Assembly (NCBI RefSeq): GCF_024748615.1
Contig: NZ_CP087168.1
Location: 806,001-870,000 of the forward strand
DNA: 64,000 bases
Origin: Pseudomonas sp. B21-048
GTDB taxonomy: Bacteria; Pseudomonadota; Gammaproteobacteria; Pseudomonadales; Pseudomonadaceae
Reading direction: 5' to 3'
Of this stretch, positions 8,916 to 19,684 are shown in pieces. Each line of letters begins with the position of its first letter. Within the stretch, counting starts at the first letter, position 1. The translations under genes and the position numbers were made by a program. Below the pieces are notes generated by a model. The model was given only the letters and a program-made list of their open reading frames with translations, had not been told where the DNA came from and did not search any database.

Positions 8916-9398
8916 TTAATCTTCCTTGCCCTTGTTTCGCACCGCACGCTGCAATTCACGACCGGCGTCGCGTTCGCGTTCGGTATCACGCTTGTCGTAT
9001 TCCTTCTTACCCTTGCCCAGAGCGATCTCGCACTTGACCATGTGCTTGCTCCAGTACCAGGACAGGCATACGCAGGCGTAACCTTTTTGCTGCACGGCAG
9101 CGGCCAGCTTTTCCAGCTCGCGCCGGTTGAGCAGCAATTTTCGGGTGCGGGTCGGATCAGCGATGACGTGGGTGCTGGCAGTCATCAACGGCGTAATGTG
9201 GCTGCCGAGCAGCCAGGCTTCGCCATCCTTGAGCAGTACGTAACTGTCGACCAGTTGTAGCTTGCTTGCCCGCAAACTTTTTACTTCCCAGCCGGCCAGG
9301 ACCAGACCAGCCTCGAACTTATGCTCGATGAAGTAATCGTGTCGCGCCTTTTTGTTCTGCGCGATGGTCCCTGTTGGGTGTTTCTTCTGTTTAGCCAT
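8916..9398 (-). CDS. smpB: SsrA-binding protein SmpB
   Basis: A 160-residue partner of tmRNA in trans-translation, which rescues stalled ribosomes. It begins [20 protein letters not shown]. It keeps the conserved [16 protein letters not shown] strand and an extended basic C-terminal tail ([18 protein letters not shown]) that enters the mRNA channel. The start is the ATG at 9398; the frame stays open 58 codons further upstream but that part is not family-like. The tmRNA gene itself is not in this window. Confidence 0.96.
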   Translation of the reverse strand: MAKQKKHPTGTIAQNKKARHDYFIEHKFEAGLVLAGWEVKSLRASKLQLVDSYVLLKDGEAWLLGSHITPLMTASTHVIADPTRTRKLLLNRRELEKLAAAVQQKGYACVCLSWYWSKHMVKCEIALGKGKKEYDKRDTERERDAGRELQRAVRNKGKED

Positions 9399-9516
9399 AG
9401 GGGCGGCATTATAGGGAGTTGCAAGCGAGTCGGCTACGGTATCGCTACGTGCTTGAGCAGGTTGATTGAATCCCGGACAATGCGGCCTCTTTTTTGAACG
9501 CTTGGGCGTGATAACG

Positions 9517-10920
9517 ATGTCGACAGACAAGGTTTCTGTCCACGGCAGTTGGGCTAGCCGCTGGGTCTTCATACTCGCCGCGACCGGTTCGGCCGTGGGG
9601 CTGGGTAGTATCTGGAAATTCCCTTACATGGTCGGCGTCTACGGTGGCGGAGCCTTCGTGCTGATGTTTCTGGCCTGTATCGCGTTGATCGGTATGCCCG
9701 TGATGCTGGCCGAAACCCTGATTGGCCGTCGCGCGCGGCAGAGCCCGGCCAATGCCTTGAAGGTCCTGGCGCTGGAAGCGGGACACTCAGCGAAGTGGTC
9801 TTGGGGCGCATTTGCCGGGATGATCACGGCGTTGCTGATCCTGTCTTTCTATAGTGTGGTCGGCGGTTGGTCGCTGGATTACATCATTGATATGGGGCGC
9901 GGTGACTTTCAGGGTGTGACACCTGATCAGGTCGGCGCGTACTTCGGCAATGTGATTGCTGATCCATGGCGCCTGACACTTTGGCACACGATTTTCATGC
10001 TCCTCTCCGCCGTGGTGATTGCCAAAGGCGTGGTCGCTGGCCTGGAGCGCAGTCTGCGGATCATGATGCCGCTGCTGTTCGTAATGATCCTGGTACTGCT
10101 GGGTTACAGCATGACCACCGGCCACTTCATGGAAGGCGTGCATTTCATGTTCGACTTTCATCCGGAAAAAGTGCTCGACGGCTTGCTGCCGGCGATGGGG
10201 CACGCTTTTTTTTCCCTGAGCGTGGGCGTCGGCTCGATCATGATTTACGGCGCTTACATGCCAAAGAACTCGTCGATCTCCGGGACTGTGGTCGGGGTGG
10301 CGCTGCTCGATACCTTCGTTTCCCTGGTAGCTGGTCTGGCATTGTTTCCGATTGTGTTTGCCGCGGGCCTGAACCCGAGCGAAGGTCCTGGCCTGATGTT
10401 CGTCAGCCTGCCATTTGCCTTTGGTAACGTAGCGTTCGGCCAGTTGATGGGCGTAGTGTTCTTCGTGCTGGTAGCGATTGCGGCCTGGAGTTCGGCGATT
10501 TCCCTGCTTGAGCCGATGGTGGCTTACCTGGTTGAGCGCACGAAGATCAGCCGCGCCTGGGTCACCTTCTGGCTGGCATTCACCTGCTGGTTCGTCGGTC
10601 TGGGCACCGTGTTCTCCTTCAATATCTGGAAGGAAGCCAAGTTTTTCGTGAACGAAGGCGGGATGTTCCACCTCTATCAATGGGGAGCAGCCGGTGGTCT
10701 GGACTTCTTCGGTGTGATCGATTTCTTCACCTCGCGGATCATGTTGCCACTCGGTGGTTTGTGTTTCGTGATGTTTGCGGGCTGGGTGATGGGGCGTGAA
10801 GCTGTGCGCGACGAATTGTCGATCCGTCGTCCGGTTCTGTTCGCCTTGTCCCTGTTCTTGATGCGCTATGTGGCGCCCATCGGCATTCTCGTAGTGTTTG
10901 CCGCCCAGCTGTGGAAGTAA
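9517..10920 (+). CDS. Sodium-dependent transporter of the neurotransmitter:sodium symporter (NSS/SNF) family
   Basis: A 467-residue polytopic inner-membrane protein. The N-terminal [20 protein letters not shown] and IWKFPYM form the unwound TM1 substrate/sodium-binding region typical of LeuT-type transporters. Further hydrophobic segments bring the total to about 11-12 membrane helices. It probably imports an amino acid with sodium; the substrate cannot be read from sequence. I chose the ATG at 9517 ([10 protein letters not shown]); an in-frame ATG at 9466 would add 17 non-conserved residues. It is transcribed toward ratA, seven bases before the ratA start, so the two may share an mRNA. Confidence 0.88.
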   Translation: MSTDKVSVHGSWASRWVFILAATGSAVGLGSIWKFPYMVGVYGGGAFVLMFLACIALIGMPVMLAETLIGRRARQSPANALKVLALEAGHSAKWSWGAFAGMITALLILSFYSVVGGWSLDYIIDMGRGDFQGVTPDQVGAYFGNVIADPWRLTLWHTIFMLLSAVVIAKGVVAGLERSLRIMMPLLFVMILVLLGYSMTTGHFMEGVHFMFDFHPEKVLDGLLPAMGHAFFSLSVGVGSIMIYGAYMPKNSSISGTVVGVALLDTFVSLVAGLALFPIVFAAGLNPSEGPGLMFVSLPFAFGNVAFGQLMGVVFFVLVAIAAWSSAISLLEPMVAYLVERTKISRAWVTFWLAFTCWFVGLGTVFSFNIWKEAKFFVNEGGMFHLYQWGAAGGLDFFGVIDFFTSRIMLPLGGLCFVMFAGWVMGREAVRDELSIRRPVLFALSLFLMRYVAPIGILVVFAAQLWK

Positions 10921-10927
10921 CGCTGAC

Positions 10928-11362
10928 ATGACGACACACATTCAACGTTCGGCCCTGCTGCCGTATCCGGCACAAGCGCTTTATGACCTGGTCAACGACG
11001 TGGCCCGCTATCCGGAATTCCTGCCGTGGTGCTCGTCGGCCGAAGTTCTGGAAAGCACGCCTGAGCTTATGCGTGCAAGCGTCGGTGTGGCCAAGGGGGG
11101 GGTGAGTCAGCATTTCGTGACCCGTAACACCTTGGTGCCTGGGCGCTCGATCGAGATGAACCTCGAGGAAGGCCCGTTCAGCCAGTTGCACGGCGTCTGG
11201 GTGTTCAAGCCGTTGGGCGAGAAGGCCTGCAAGATCAGTCTGGACTTGTCGTTCGACTATTCGGGGCCGCTGGTGCGTGCGACGTTGGGGCCTTTGTTCA
11301 ATCAGGCGGCGAACACACTGATGGACGCGTTTTGCCAGCGTGCGAAACAGATGCATGGTTGA
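10928..11362 (+). CDS. ratA: RatA/COQ10-family START-domain protein
   Basis: A 144-residue protein beginning MTTHIQRSALLPYPAQALYD and continuing with the polyketide-cyclase/START fold motif LVNDVARYPEFLPWCSSA. E. coli RatA was described as a toxin blocking 70S ribosome formation. The same fold in COQ10 binds ubiquinone, and many workers regard that as the ancestral role. It precedes rnfH with an 8-nt overlap, the usual ratA-ratB arrangement. It lies opposite to smpB but is separated from it here by the transporter gene. Confidence 0.9.
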   Translation: MTTHIQRSALLPYPAQALYDLVNDVARYPEFLPWCSSAEVLESTPELMRASVGVAKGGVSQHFVTRNTLVPGRSIEMNLEEGPFSQLHGVWVFKPLGEKACKISLDLSFDYSGPLVRATLGPLFNQAANTLMDAFCQRAKQMHG

Positions 11363-11669
11363 GGCAATGATCAAGGTCGAAGTGGTATATGCCGCTGTTG
11401 ATCGTCAGGTACTGCTGAGCGTAACGGTGCCGGTGGGCGCAACGGTGCGGGATGCGTTGCTCCGCTCCGGCCTGAACGGCCAGTTCCCTGAATTGGATCT
11501 GGGCAGTTGTCCGGTTGGAATCTTCGGCAAGGTGATCGCTGAGCCGGGCATTCGTCCGGTTCAGGCAGGGGATCGCCTCGAGATTTACCGGCCGTTACTT
11601 GCCGATCCGAAAGAAGTTCGCCGGTTACGTGCCGCCAAGGCTGCCGAGGCCAAAGCCCGGGACCAGTGA
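11355..11669 (+). CDS. rnfH: RnfH family ubiquitin-like protein (RatB)
   Basis: A 104-residue beta-grasp protein of the RnfH (RatB) family, function unknown. The family stretches VEVVYAAVDRQVL, GSCPVGIFGKVI and GDRLEIYRPLLADPKEVRR are all present, followed by a charged Ala/Lys tail. Two starts are possible: the ATG at 11355, overlapping the ratA stop by eight bases, or the ATG at 11367, which has GAGG close upstream. I give the longer one. A strong terminator follows. Confidence 0.9.
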   Translation: MVEAMIKVEVVYAAVDRQVLLSVTVPVGATVRDALLRSGLNGQFPELDLGSCPVGIFGKVIAEPGIRPVQAGDRLEIYRPLLADPKEVRRLRAAKAAEAKARDQ

Positions 11670-11690
11670 TTCCCTTGGTCGCCAGACAAT

Positions 11691-11717
11691 AAAAAACCCG
11701 GAATATCCGGGTTTTTT
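11691..11717. terminator. Bidirectional intrinsic terminator between rnfH and bamE
   Basis: AAAAAACCCGGA / TCCGGGTTTTTT forms a compact stem with an A-tract on one side and a T-tract on the other. It therefore terminates both rnfH (plus) and bamE (minus), whose 3' ends converge here. Confidence 0.9.
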
Positions 11718-11730
11718 ATTGCGTCACAAA

Positions 11731-12258
11731 TTATTGCGGCGAGGTTTCCAGCGGTTCTGGCGTCGGGACTGGGACGGTTTCTACGTTGTCCACGTCCTTC
11801 TGGATCTGGTCCAGCAACGAGCCTGGCTTGAGCGGTTTTTCTGGCTTCGGCTTCTCGGCGTTTTCTGCAGGTGCGGTCACGGTAGTGCCACTGTCCTTGC
11901 CGAGAATGGCTTCGTCGCGGCTCACACCTGGCATGAAATCGCCAGAGAGGCTGACAAGTTGATCATTTGGGTTGAAGATGACGCTGATGCGTTCCTGTTG
12001 GCGTTCACCGCCGCCCGGTTGCAGACTGTACAGATAATCCCAGCGATCGGCATGGAACGTGTCGGTCAGCAGAGGGTTACCCATGATAAACCGTACTTGC
12101 CGGCGGGTCATTCCCGGGCGCAACTGGTCTATCATGTCCTGCGTGACGACATTGCCCTGTTGGATGTCGATTTTGTAAACCCCGGGGAATGAACAACCGG
12201 CGAGTGCGAGCAGTCCCACAAAGGTGAAACTGGTTAGCAAGAGCTTGGTGTTTTGCAT
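11731..12258 (-). CDS. bamE: Outer-membrane assembly lipoprotein BamE (OmlA/SmpA)
   Basis: A 175-residue lipoprotein of the BAM complex, which inserts beta-barrel proteins into the outer membrane. The lipobox LAGC follows a signal peptide beginning [11 protein letters not shown]. The BamE core is clear ([11 protein letters not shown], then [20 protein letters not shown]). An acidic/proline-rich C-terminal extension past about residue 120 is typical of Pseudomonas OmlA and absent from E. coli BamE. It is divergent from fur across 97 bp, an arrangement known in Pseudomonas. Confidence 0.95.
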   Translation of the reverse strand: MQNTKLLLTSFTFVGLLALAGCSFPGVYKIDIQQGNVVTQDMIDQLRPGMTRRQVRFIMGNPLLTDTFHADRWDYLYSLQPGGGERQQERISVIFNPNDQLVSLSGDFMPGVSRDEAILGKDSGTTVTAPAENAEKPKPEKPLKPGSLLDQIQKDVDNVETVPVPTPEPLETSPQ

Positions 12259-12355
12259 CGGTGGGCGACTTCCACTATCTTGGCTGGGACAACGTAAACG
12301 CCGATCATACCCGCATTAAGAGAAGCTGCGAAGCAGCATCGCGAGAAAGCTGACC

Positions 12356-12760
12356 ATGGTTGAAAATAGCGAACTACGCAAAGCCGGCCTCAAAGTGACC
12401 CTTCCACGGGTCAAAATTCTGCAAATGCTCGATTCCGCCGAGCAACGCCACATGAGTGCCGAAGATGTCTACAAGGCGCTGATGGAGGCTGGTGAGGACG
12501 TCGGTCTGGCCACGGTTTACCGTGTTCTGACCCAGTTCGAGGCAGCTGGCCTTGTGGTGCGGCACAACTTCGACGGAGGCCATGCGGTCTTCGAGCTGGA
12601 CGACGGCAAGCATCACGACCATATGGTCAACGTCGAAACCAGCGAAGTGATCGAATTCTTCGACGAAGAAATCGAGCGGCTGCAGAAAGCAATCGTCGAC
12701 AAGTATGGCTTCGAGATGGTTGATCACAATCTTGTACTGTACGTGCGCAAGAAAAAGTAA
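12356..12760 (+). CDS. fur: Ferric uptake regulator Fur
   Basis: A 134-residue metal-dependent repressor. The N-terminal winged helix includes GLATVYRVLTQFEAAGLV. The metal-binding HHDH motif is at residues 86-89, with H125 and surrounding acidic residues in the dimer domain. The protein contains no cysteine at all, so it cannot carry the structural CxxC zinc site of E. coli Fur. Pseudomonas Fur proteins are known to lack that site. It ends RKKK. It should control the iron-uptake genes at the right end of the window among many others. Confidence 0.97.
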   Translation: MVENSELRKAGLKVTLPRVKILQMLDSAEQRHMSAEDVYKALMEAGEDVGLATVYRVLTQFEAAGLVVRHNFDGGHAVFELDDGKHHDHMVNVETSEVIEFFDEEIERLQKAIVDKYGFEMVDHNLVLYVRKKK

Positions 12761-12794
12761 GCATGTCGCGCGAACTTCAGGTTCGCGAAACGAA

Positions 12795-12820
12795 CGAAGG
12801 CGACCCCAGGGTCGCCTTCG
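12795..12820. terminator. Terminator between convergent fur and recN
   Basis: CGAAGGCGACC / GGTCGCCTTCG has perfect 11-bp arms with a CCAG loop, followed by TGCTTTCT. It lies 34 nt past the fur stop and 15 nt past the recN stop, and probably serves both genes. Confidence 0.8.
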
Positions 12821-12835
12821 TGCTTTCTGCCGTTC

Positions 12836-14509
12836 TTAAATTTTCGCGGTAACGACCATCTTTTTCGCGTGAGCCAGTGATTCCTTGGTGAGATCGATGC
12901 CGCCCAGCATCCGTGCCACTTCTTCGACACGATCGGTCTTGCTCAGTTTGGAGACGGCCGTACGCGTGGCGTCTTCACCGCGGACCTTGTGTACAAATAG
13001 ATGTTGATGCCCCTGCGCCGCCACTTGGGGCAAGTGGGTCACGGTCAGAACCTGTCCGCGTTCCCCAAGGCGTCGCAGCAATTGGCCGACAATCTCGGCG
13101 GTCGGGCCGCCGATACCGACGTCCACTTCGTCGAACACCAGGGTCGGTACCCGCGAGGTCTGTGCGGTGATCACCTGAATGGCCAGGCTGATACGCGACA
13201 GCTCGCCGCCCGATGCTACTTTTGCCAGGGCTTTGAGCGGTTGCCCCGGGTTGGCGCTCACCAGCAGTTCTACCTGTTCGAGCCCGTTAGGCAGCAGTTC
13301 GTCGTTGCTGTTGGGGCGAAGTTCGATGGTGAAGCGGCCGCCGGGCATGCCCAGGCGCTGGATTTCCTGTTCCACGGCACTGGCCAGGCTGCTCGAGGCT
13401 CGATGCCGCAAGTCGCTCAGCTCCCGAGCCTTCTCCTGATAATGACGGGCATAGGAGGCCAGTTCATCGCTCAATCGTTCGATGGATTCGTCGTTGGCGT
13501 TCAGAGTTTCGATTTCATCGAGTAGCCTCTGCTGCATCTCGGCGACCTCGGTTGGCTGGATGCGATGTTTGCGCGCCAGGGTGTAGATGGCATCGAGGCG
13601 TTCTTCCAGGTATTGAAGGCGGGCCGGGTCGGCGTCGAAATTGTCGAGAAAGCGGTTCAGCTCGCCCACGGCTTCTTCAACCTGAATCTGCGCACTGGTC
13701 AGCAGGCTGCTGGCTTCGCCCAGGGCACTAATCGAGTTGTTCACGCTCGATAGGCGGTTAAGGCTGGCGGTGAGTGCGTTCAATACATTGCCGGAATCGC
13801 TTTCGCTGCATTGTTCGACCACTTGCCGGCAAATGCCCAGCAGGGTTTCGGCATTGGTCAGGTTTTTGTGTTCCTGTTCCAGCTGCTCCAGTTCGTTCTC
13901 GCCGAGGCCGAGGTTTTCCAGTTCTTCGAGTTGATAGCTGAGCAACTGATGACGGGCGCGCTGTTCGTCGCCGGAGTTGGAAAGGCGTTCCAGTTCCTGA
14001 CGGGTCTGGCGCCAGCGTTGGGCAGCTAGCTGTACCTGGCGGGCCAGGTCCGTGGCGCCGGCATATTCGTCGAGCAGGCGGCGGTGGGTATCGGTTTTGA
14101 GCAGGGATTGGTGTTCGTGTTGGCTGTGAATGTCGATCAGCAATTCGCCCAAGGCTTTCAGATCCCCGAGGGGGCAGGGAGTGCCGTTGATGTAGCCGCG
14201 CGAGCGCCCTTCAGCAGTGATCACTCGGCGCAGAATGCACGGACCGTCGTTCTCGAGGTCGCGCTCGGCCAGCCAGGCGCTGGCTTCCGGAATGTCGATC
14301 AGGTCGAAGGTGGCCAGGATATCGGCCTTGTCGGCGCCCGGGCGGACCACGCCGCTGTCGGCGCGATCGCCCAGGGTCAAGCCCAGGGCATCGAGCATGA
14401 TCGACTTGCCGGCACCGGTTTCCCCTGTGATCACGCTCATCCCGCGATCGAGTTCGAGATCGAGATGTTCAACGATGGCGTAGTTATGTACGGACAGGTG
14501 CACCAGCAT
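12836..14509 (-). CDS. recN: DNA repair protein RecN
   Basis: A 557-residue SMC-like ATPase for double-strand-break repair. The Walker A is GETGAGKS at residues 29-36. A long coiled-coil centre covers about 150-370, and the C-terminal half carries the ABC signature region SGGELSRISLAIQ and Walker B LVFDEVDVGIGG. The ATG at 14509 is supported by homology. A LexA-type box lies 25 nt upstream, so SOS induction is expected. It is convergent with fur and divergent from grpE. Confidence 0.96.
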   Translation of the reverse strand: MLVHLSVHNYAIVEHLDLELDRGMSVITGETGAGKSIMLDALGLTLGDRADSGVVRPGADKADILATFDLIDIPEASAWLAERDLENDGPCILRRVITAEGRSRGYINGTPCPLGDLKALGELLIDIHSQHEHQSLLKTDTHRRLLDEYAGATDLARQVQLAAQRWRQTRQELERLSNSGDEQRARHQLLSYQLEELENLGLGENELEQLEQEHKNLTNAETLLGICRQVVEQCSESDSGNVLNALTASLNRLSSVNNSISALGEASSLLTSAQIQVEEAVGELNRFLDNFDADPARLQYLEERLDAIYTLARKHRIQPTEVAEMQQRLLDEIETLNANDESIERLSDELASYARHYQEKARELSDLRHRASSSLASAVEQEIQRLGMPGGRFTIELRPNSNDELLPNGLEQVELLVSANPGQPLKALAKVASGGELSRISLAIQVITAQTSRVPTLVFDEVDVGIGGPTAEIVGQLLRRLGERGQVLTVTHLPQVAAQGHQHLFVHKVRGEDATRTAVSKLSKTDRVEEVARMLGGIDLTKESLAHAKKMVVTAKI

Positions 14510-14533
14510 AAAGGCCGCTCCCAGGCTTTAGGT

Positions 14534-14549
14534 CTGGTTATTTATACAG
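14534..14549. promoter_or_regulatory. LexA (SOS) box of recN
   Basis: Read on the minus strand this is CTGTATAAATAACCAG. It matches the Pseudomonas/E. coli LexA pattern CTG-N10-CAG with an A/T-rich centre. Its position 25 nt before the recN start fits promoter occlusion. Confidence 0.85.
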
Positions 14550-14669
14550 TGTTTTGTTTCTGGCTGACAATGCCTTCTCTTAGGTCGATTTGCTTGATAT
14601 GAAGAAATCCTTAGCGCACTTGGGAATGACAATGCGGCTGTTTTTTGTAGGGGTAATCATCAAATAGCC

Positions 14670-14697
14670 CTTGAAGCTGAATTTTGCGGCCCCATAT
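14670..14697 (+). promoter_or_regulatory. Sigma-32 heat-shock promoter of grpE-dnaK
   Basis: CTTGAA at 14670-14675 and CCCCATAT at 14690-14697, spaced by 14 nt, match the sigma-32 (RpoH) consensus CTTGAAA-N11-15-CCCCATNT nearly perfectly. The promoter is 53 nt before the grpE start. No comparably good site was seen before dnaK or dnaJ. Confidence 0.9.
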
Positions 14698-14750
14698 ACC
14701 GGGGCAGAAGCGCGAGTTGAGCTCGCGGACGATATTGGAAGGAGAAATCT

Positions 14751-15317
14751 ATGGCTGACGAACAGACAGTGGATACGCAAAATCTAGACGCCAACCAAGG
14801 CCCCGAGGCTTCGGGTGAAGACTTGGCGGCTCGTGTACAAGTGCTCGAAGAGCAATTGGCTGGTGCGCAGGATCAGGCTTTGCGTGTAGCCGCCGATCTG
14901 CAGAACGTCCGCCGCCGTGCCGAGCAGGACGTTGAAAAGGCTCACAAATTCGCCCTGGAAAAGTTCGCTGGCGACCTGCTGCCGATCATCGACAGCCTGG
15001 AACGTGGTCTGGAGCTATCCAACCCTGACGACGAAAACATTCGTCCGATGCGCGAAGGGATCGAGCTGACCCTGAAAATGTTCCAGGACACCCTGAAGCG
15101 CTATCACCTGGAAGCGATCGATCCTGAAGGCGAACCCTTCAACGCCTCGCATCACCAGGCAATGGCCATGCAGGAAAGCGCCGATGTCGAGCCAAACAGC
15201 GTGCTCAAGGTGTTTCAGAAGGGCTACCAGCTCCACGGTCGCCTGCTGCGCCCGGCCATGGTCGTGGTCAGCAAGGCACCTGCACCGGTTTCGCCTTCGA
15301 TTGACGAGCAGGCTTGA
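14751..15317 (+). CDS. grpE: Nucleotide exchange factor GrpE
   Basis: A 188-residue DnaK co-chaperone that drives ADP release. It has an acidic, flexible start ([20 protein letters not shown]). A long dimerising helix follows at about 30-85, then the beta-rich head with [18 protein letters not shown] and [28 protein letters not shown] precedes the ATG. First gene of the heat-shock cluster, 102 bp before dnaK. Confidence 0.97.
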   Translation: MADEQTVDTQNLDANQGPEASGEDLAARVQVLEEQLAGAQDQALRVAADLQNVRRRAEQDVEKAHKFALEKFAGDLLPIIDSLERGLELSNPDDENIRPMREGIELTLKMFQDTLKRYHLEAIDPEGEPFNASHHQAMAMQESADVEPNSVLKVFQKGYQLHGRLLRPAMVVVSKAPAPVSPSIDEQA

Positions 15318-15419
15318 AATTAGCCGCAAGGCCCCCATTTAGAAGTCAAGCGTTTAAGTGCTACCGCAGTCAGCCACCACTGCTGCGGCATCCAAATCCA
15401 AAGTTTCGGGAGAGTGAAC

Positions 15420-17336
15420 ATGGGCAAAATTATCGGTATCGACCTGGGGACTACCAACTCCTGCGTCTCCGTGCTGGAAAACGGCAAAGCCAAAGTGATT
15501 GAAAACGCTGAAGGCGCGCGTACCACGCCGTCGATCATCGCTTACGCCAACGATGGTGAAATCCTGGTTGGCCAGTCGGCCAAGCGTCAGGCAGTGACCA
15601 ATCCGCATAACACCCTGTACGCGGTGAAGCGTCTGATCGGTCGTCGTTTTGACGAAGAAGTCGTACAGAAAGACATCCAGATGGTCCCTTACAAGATCGT
15701 CAAGGCTGACAACAGCGACGCCTGGGTTGAAGTGAACGGCCAGAAAATGGCACCGCCACAAATCTCGGCCGAAATTCTGAAGAAAATGAAGAAGACCGCC
15801 GAAGACTACCTCGGCGAGCCAGTGACCGAAGCGGTGATCACTGTTCCGGCCTACTTCAACGACAGCCAGCGTCAAGCCACCAAAGACGCCGGCCGCATCG
15901 CGGGTCTGGACGTTAAACGTATCATCAACGAACCAACCGCAGCCGCACTGGCCTACGGTATGGACAAGGCCAAAGGCGATCACACCGTGATCGTTTACGA
16001 CTTGGGCGGCGGTACTTTCGACGTTTCCGTGATCGAAATCGCTGAAGTCGATGGCGAGCACCAGTTCGAAGTGTTGGCCACCAACGGTGACACTTTCCTG
16101 GGCGGTGAAGACTTCGACATTCGTCTGATCGACTACCTCGTTGACGAGTTCAAGAAAGAAAGCGGTATGAACCTCAAAGGTGATCCGCTGGCCATGCAGC
16201 GCCTGAAAGAAGCCGCTGAGAAAGCCAAGATCGAACTGTCCTCGAGCCAGTCGACCGACGTGAATCTGCCGTACATCACCGCAGACGCTACCGGTCCTAA
16301 GCACTTGAACGTGAAAATCTCCCGCGCCAAGCTCGAAGCGCTGGTTGAAGACCTGGTTCAGCGCACCATCGAACCTTGCCGTATCGCCATGAAAGATGCC
16401 GGTATCGAGATTGGTGCGATCAACGACGTGATCCTGGTCGGCGGTCAGACCCGTATGCCACTGGTTCAGAAGCTGGTGACCGATTTCTTCGGTAAAGAAG
16501 CACGTAAAGACGTCAACCCTGACGAAGCTGTTGCCATGGGTGCTGCTATCCAGGGCGCGGTATTGGCCGGTGACGTGAAAGACGTTCTGCTGCTCGATGT
16601 CAGCCCGCTGACCCTGGGTATCGAAACCATGGGCGGCGTGATGACCGCGCTGATCGAGAAAAACACCACGATTCCTACCAAGAAATCGCAAGTGTTCTCG
16701 ACTGCCGACGACAACCAGGGCGCAGTGACTATTCACGTACTGCAAGGTGAGCGTAAGCAAGCCGCACAGAACAAGTCCCTGGGCAAGTTCGACCTGGCCG
16801 AGATTCCACCAGCACCACGTGGCGTGCCACAAATCGAAGTGACCTTCGACATCGACGCCAACGGCATCCTGCACGTCGGCGCGAAAGACAAGGCTACCGG
16901 CAAGACTCAGTCGATCGTGATCAAGGCCAACTCCGGTCTGTCCGAGGAAGAAATTCAGCAGATGGTTCGCGATGCTGAAGTGAACGCTGAAGAAGACCGC
17001 AAGTTCGAAGAGCTGGCCAGCGCCCGTAACCAAGGCGATGCCCTGGTTCACTCGACGCGCAAAATGGTCGCTGATGCTGGCGACAAAGTGAGCGCTGAAG
17101 AGAAAACTGCAATCGAAGCCGCTGTAGTTGCCCTGGAAACCGCCATCAAAGGCGACGACAAGGCCGCTATCGAAGCCAAGGTTGAAGAGCTGTCCAAGGT
17201 CTCCGCGCCAGTGGCTCAGAAAATGTACGCCGACCAGGCTCAGCCAGCTGAAGGCGCTGCACCGAAAGAAGAATCGGCTGAAAAGGCTGATGACGTCGTC
17301 GATGCTGAGTTCGAAGAAGTCAAAGACCACAAGTAA
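15420..17336 (+). CDS. dnaK: Molecular chaperone DnaK (Hsp70)
   Basis: A 638-residue Hsp70. The nucleotide-binding domain opens [20 protein letters not shown]. It also contains the phosphate-2 motif [18 protein letters not shown], followed by the linker [13 protein letters not shown] substrate-binding domain and the acidic end [13 protein letters not shown] complete it. The ATG at 15420 is preceded by GGGAGA; a GTG two codons upstream is in frame but less well spaced. Codon use is strongly biased, as in highly expressed genes. As a result the complementary strand is also open over almost the whole length, but that reading frame is not a gene. Confidence 0.99.
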   Translation: MGKIIGIDLGTTNSCVSVLENGKAKVIENAEGARTTPSIIAYANDGEILVGQSAKRQAVTNPHNTLYAVKRLIGRRFDEEVVQKDIQMVPYKIVKADNSDAWVEVNGQKMAPPQISAEILKKMKKTAEDYLGEPVTEAVITVPAYFNDSQRQATKDAGRIAGLDVKRIINEPTAAALAYGMDKAKGDHTVIVYDLGGGTFDVSVIEIAEVDGEHQFEVLATNGDTFLGGEDFDIRLIDYLVDEFKKESGMNLKGDPLAMQRLKEAAEKAKIELSSSQSTDVNLPYITADATGPKHLNVKISRAKLEALVEDLVQRTIEPCRIAMKDAGIEIGAINDVILVGGQTRMPLVQKLVTDFFGKEARKDVNPDEAVAMGAAIQGAVLAGDVKDVLLLDVSPLTLGIETMGGVMTALIEKNTTIPTKKSQVFSTADDNQGAVTIHVLQGERKQAAQNKSLGKFDLAEIPPAPRGVPQIEVTFDIDANGILHVGAKDKATGKTQSIVIKANSGLSEEEIQQMVRDAEVNAEEDRKFEELASARNQGDALVHSTRKMVADAGDKVSAEEKTAIEAAVVALETAIKGDDKAAIEAKVEELSKVSAPVAQKMYADQAQPAEGAAPKEESAEKADDVVDAEFEEVKDHK

Positions 17337-17390
17337 GTTGTTGGTCGCCCGGTTGACTGCCTTCAGGCGGTGACTGGTAGGATGTCGCCG

Positions 17391-17410
17391 CGCGGGAGCT
17401 TGCTCCCGCG
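17391..17410. repeat. REP-type palindrome in the dnaK-dnaJ gap
   Basis: CGCGGGAGC TT GCTCCCGCG has perfect 9-bp arms. It belongs to the 'GGGAGCTTGCTCCC' dispersed repeat family of fluorescens-group pseudomonads; a second copy is at 46678-46810. The remainder of the 297-bp gap (17337-17633) shows no gene or recognisable promoter. Confidence 0.75.
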
Positions 17411-17633
17411 TTGGCGTGTCTGGAGTAAGCGAATTTTTACAGCATGCGACAGCGCTCGGATGTTGGCGGTATGGTCGAGAATGCTCCTGCTTTTCGGTCT
17501 ACAGATACCGCATCGAATCAAAGACCAGGATCGTTGAATTGACGTGAGTTGGGTCCGGGCCTGTATTGGGGCTCAACGAGTTTGGCGAGGCTCAGGAGAG
17601 GTTTGCCGAACGTCCTTAAGAGTGCAAAGACTT

Positions 17634-18758
17634 ATGGCAAAGCGTGACTATTACGAAGTATTGGGTGTTGAGCGTGGTTCAAGCGAAGCGGACCTGAAAA
17701 AGGCCTACCGTCGCCTGGCGATGAAGCACCACCCGGACCGTAATCCCGATGACAAAGCGTCGGAAGATATGTTCAAGGAGGCCAACGAGGCCTACGAAGT
17801 GCTGTCCGATTCCAGCAAGCGCGCGGCCTATGACCAATACGGTCATGCCGGTGTCGACCCGAGCATGGGTGGCGGCGGTGCCGGGTTTGGCGGTCAGAAC
17901 TTCTCCGATATCTTTGGCGATGTCTTCAGTGATTTCTTCGGTGGCGGTCGCGGCGGTGCTCGTGGCGGCGCTCAGCGCGGCAGCGATCTGCGTTACACCC
18001 TGGAGCTGAACCTGGAAGAAGCGGTGCGCGGTACGACCGTGAGTATCCGCGTTCCGACACTGGTCAACTGCAAGCCGTGCGACGGCTCGGGCGCCAAGAA
18101 AGGCTCCGCGCCGATCACCTGCCCGACGTGCGGCGGTATCGGTCAGGTCCGCATGCAGCAGGGCTTCTTCTCGGTGCAGCAGACCTGCCCGCGTTGCCAT
18201 GGCCAGGGCAAGATCATTTCCGATCCGTGCGATTCGTGCCACGGTGAAGGTCGTGTTGAAGAGTACAAGACCCTGTCGGTGAAAGTGCCCGCCGGTGTCG
18301 ACACTGGTGACCGTATTCGCCTGTCCGGCGAAGGCGAGGCGGGTGCCCAGGGTGGCCCGACCGGCGACCTGTACGTGGTGATCAATGTGCGCGAGCACGC
18401 GATCTTCCAGCGTGACGGCAAGCACCTGTTCTGCGAAGTGCCAATCAGCTTTGTCGACGCAGCGCTGGGCGGCGAGCTGGAGATTCCGACCCTCGATGGT
18501 CGGGTCAAACTGAAGATCCCTGAAGGGACTCAGACCGGTAAGCAGTTCCGTGTTCGCGGTAAAGGCGTCGCGCCGGTTCGTGGTGGCGGTGCTGGTGACC
18601 TGATGTGTCGTGTGGCGGTCGAAACCCCGGTCAACCTGGGTCGTCGTCAGCGCGAATTGCTGGAGGAGTTGCGCAGCTCCCTGGCGGGTGACAACAGTCA
18701 TTCGCCGAAAACCACCGGTTGGTTCGAAGGCGTGAAGCGCTTCTTCGGCGATTTGTAA
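17634..18758 (+). CDS. dnaJ: Co-chaperone DnaJ (Hsp40)
   Basis: A 374-residue Hsp40. The J domain spans residues 1-70 with HPD at 33-35. A Gly-rich linker follows at about 75-115. The zinc-finger region holds four CxxCxGxG repeats ([32 protein letters not shown]). The substrate-binding C-terminal domains end the protein. The start is the ATG at 17634 ([11 protein letters not shown]). A 30-codon in-frame extension upstream is not conserved. It is followed by dapB after 9 bp. Confidence 0.98.
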   Translation: MAKRDYYEVLGVERGSSEADLKKAYRRLAMKHHPDRNPDDKASEDMFKEANEAYEVLSDSSKRAAYDQYGHAGVDPSMGGGGAGFGGQNFSDIFGDVFSDFFGGGRGGARGGAQRGSDLRYTLELNLEEAVRGTTVSIRVPTLVNCKPCDGSGAKKGSAPITCPTCGGIGQVRMQQGFFSVQQTCPRCHGQGKIISDPCDSCHGEGRVEEYKTLSVKVPAGVDTGDRIRLSGEGEAGAQGGPTGDLYVVINVREHAIFQRDGKHLFCEVPISFVDAALGGELEIPTLDGRVKLKIPEGTQTGKQFRVRGKGVAPVRGGGAGDLMCRVAVETPVNLGRRQRELLEELRSSLAGDNSHSPKTTGWFEGVKRFFGDL

Positions 18759-19574
<816 letters not shown>

Positions 19575-19584
19575 GATGTGCCCG

Positions 19585-19619
19585 AAACCGGGTTCAAACG
19601 TAGCGTTTGAGCCCGGTTT
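19585..19619 (+). terminator. Terminator after dapB
   Basis: AAACCGGG-TTCAAACG / CGTTTGAG-CCCGGTTT is a 16-bp stem with one mismatch and a TAG loop, followed by TTTT. It separates dapB from the carA leader, implying carAB has its own promoter. Confidence 0.85.
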
Positions 19620-19684
19620 TAAACCGCCAAGCGACGTCCTGTCGCATTCCCTGGCCTTTAGGGCTCATTGGCGGTAGACCAAAA

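Noticed and set aside
8859..9260. Plus-strand frame starting MDDDHSHAERGNDH
   Set aside because: It begins in a REP palindrome and continues antisense to smpB; the His/Asp-rich start is just the translated repeat.
15354..17330. 658-codon open frame on the strand opposite dnaK
   Set aside because: It is the complement of dnaK; strongly biased codon use removes antisense stops. No ribosome site or family-like composition. Antisense frames over dnaK are a known annotation trap.
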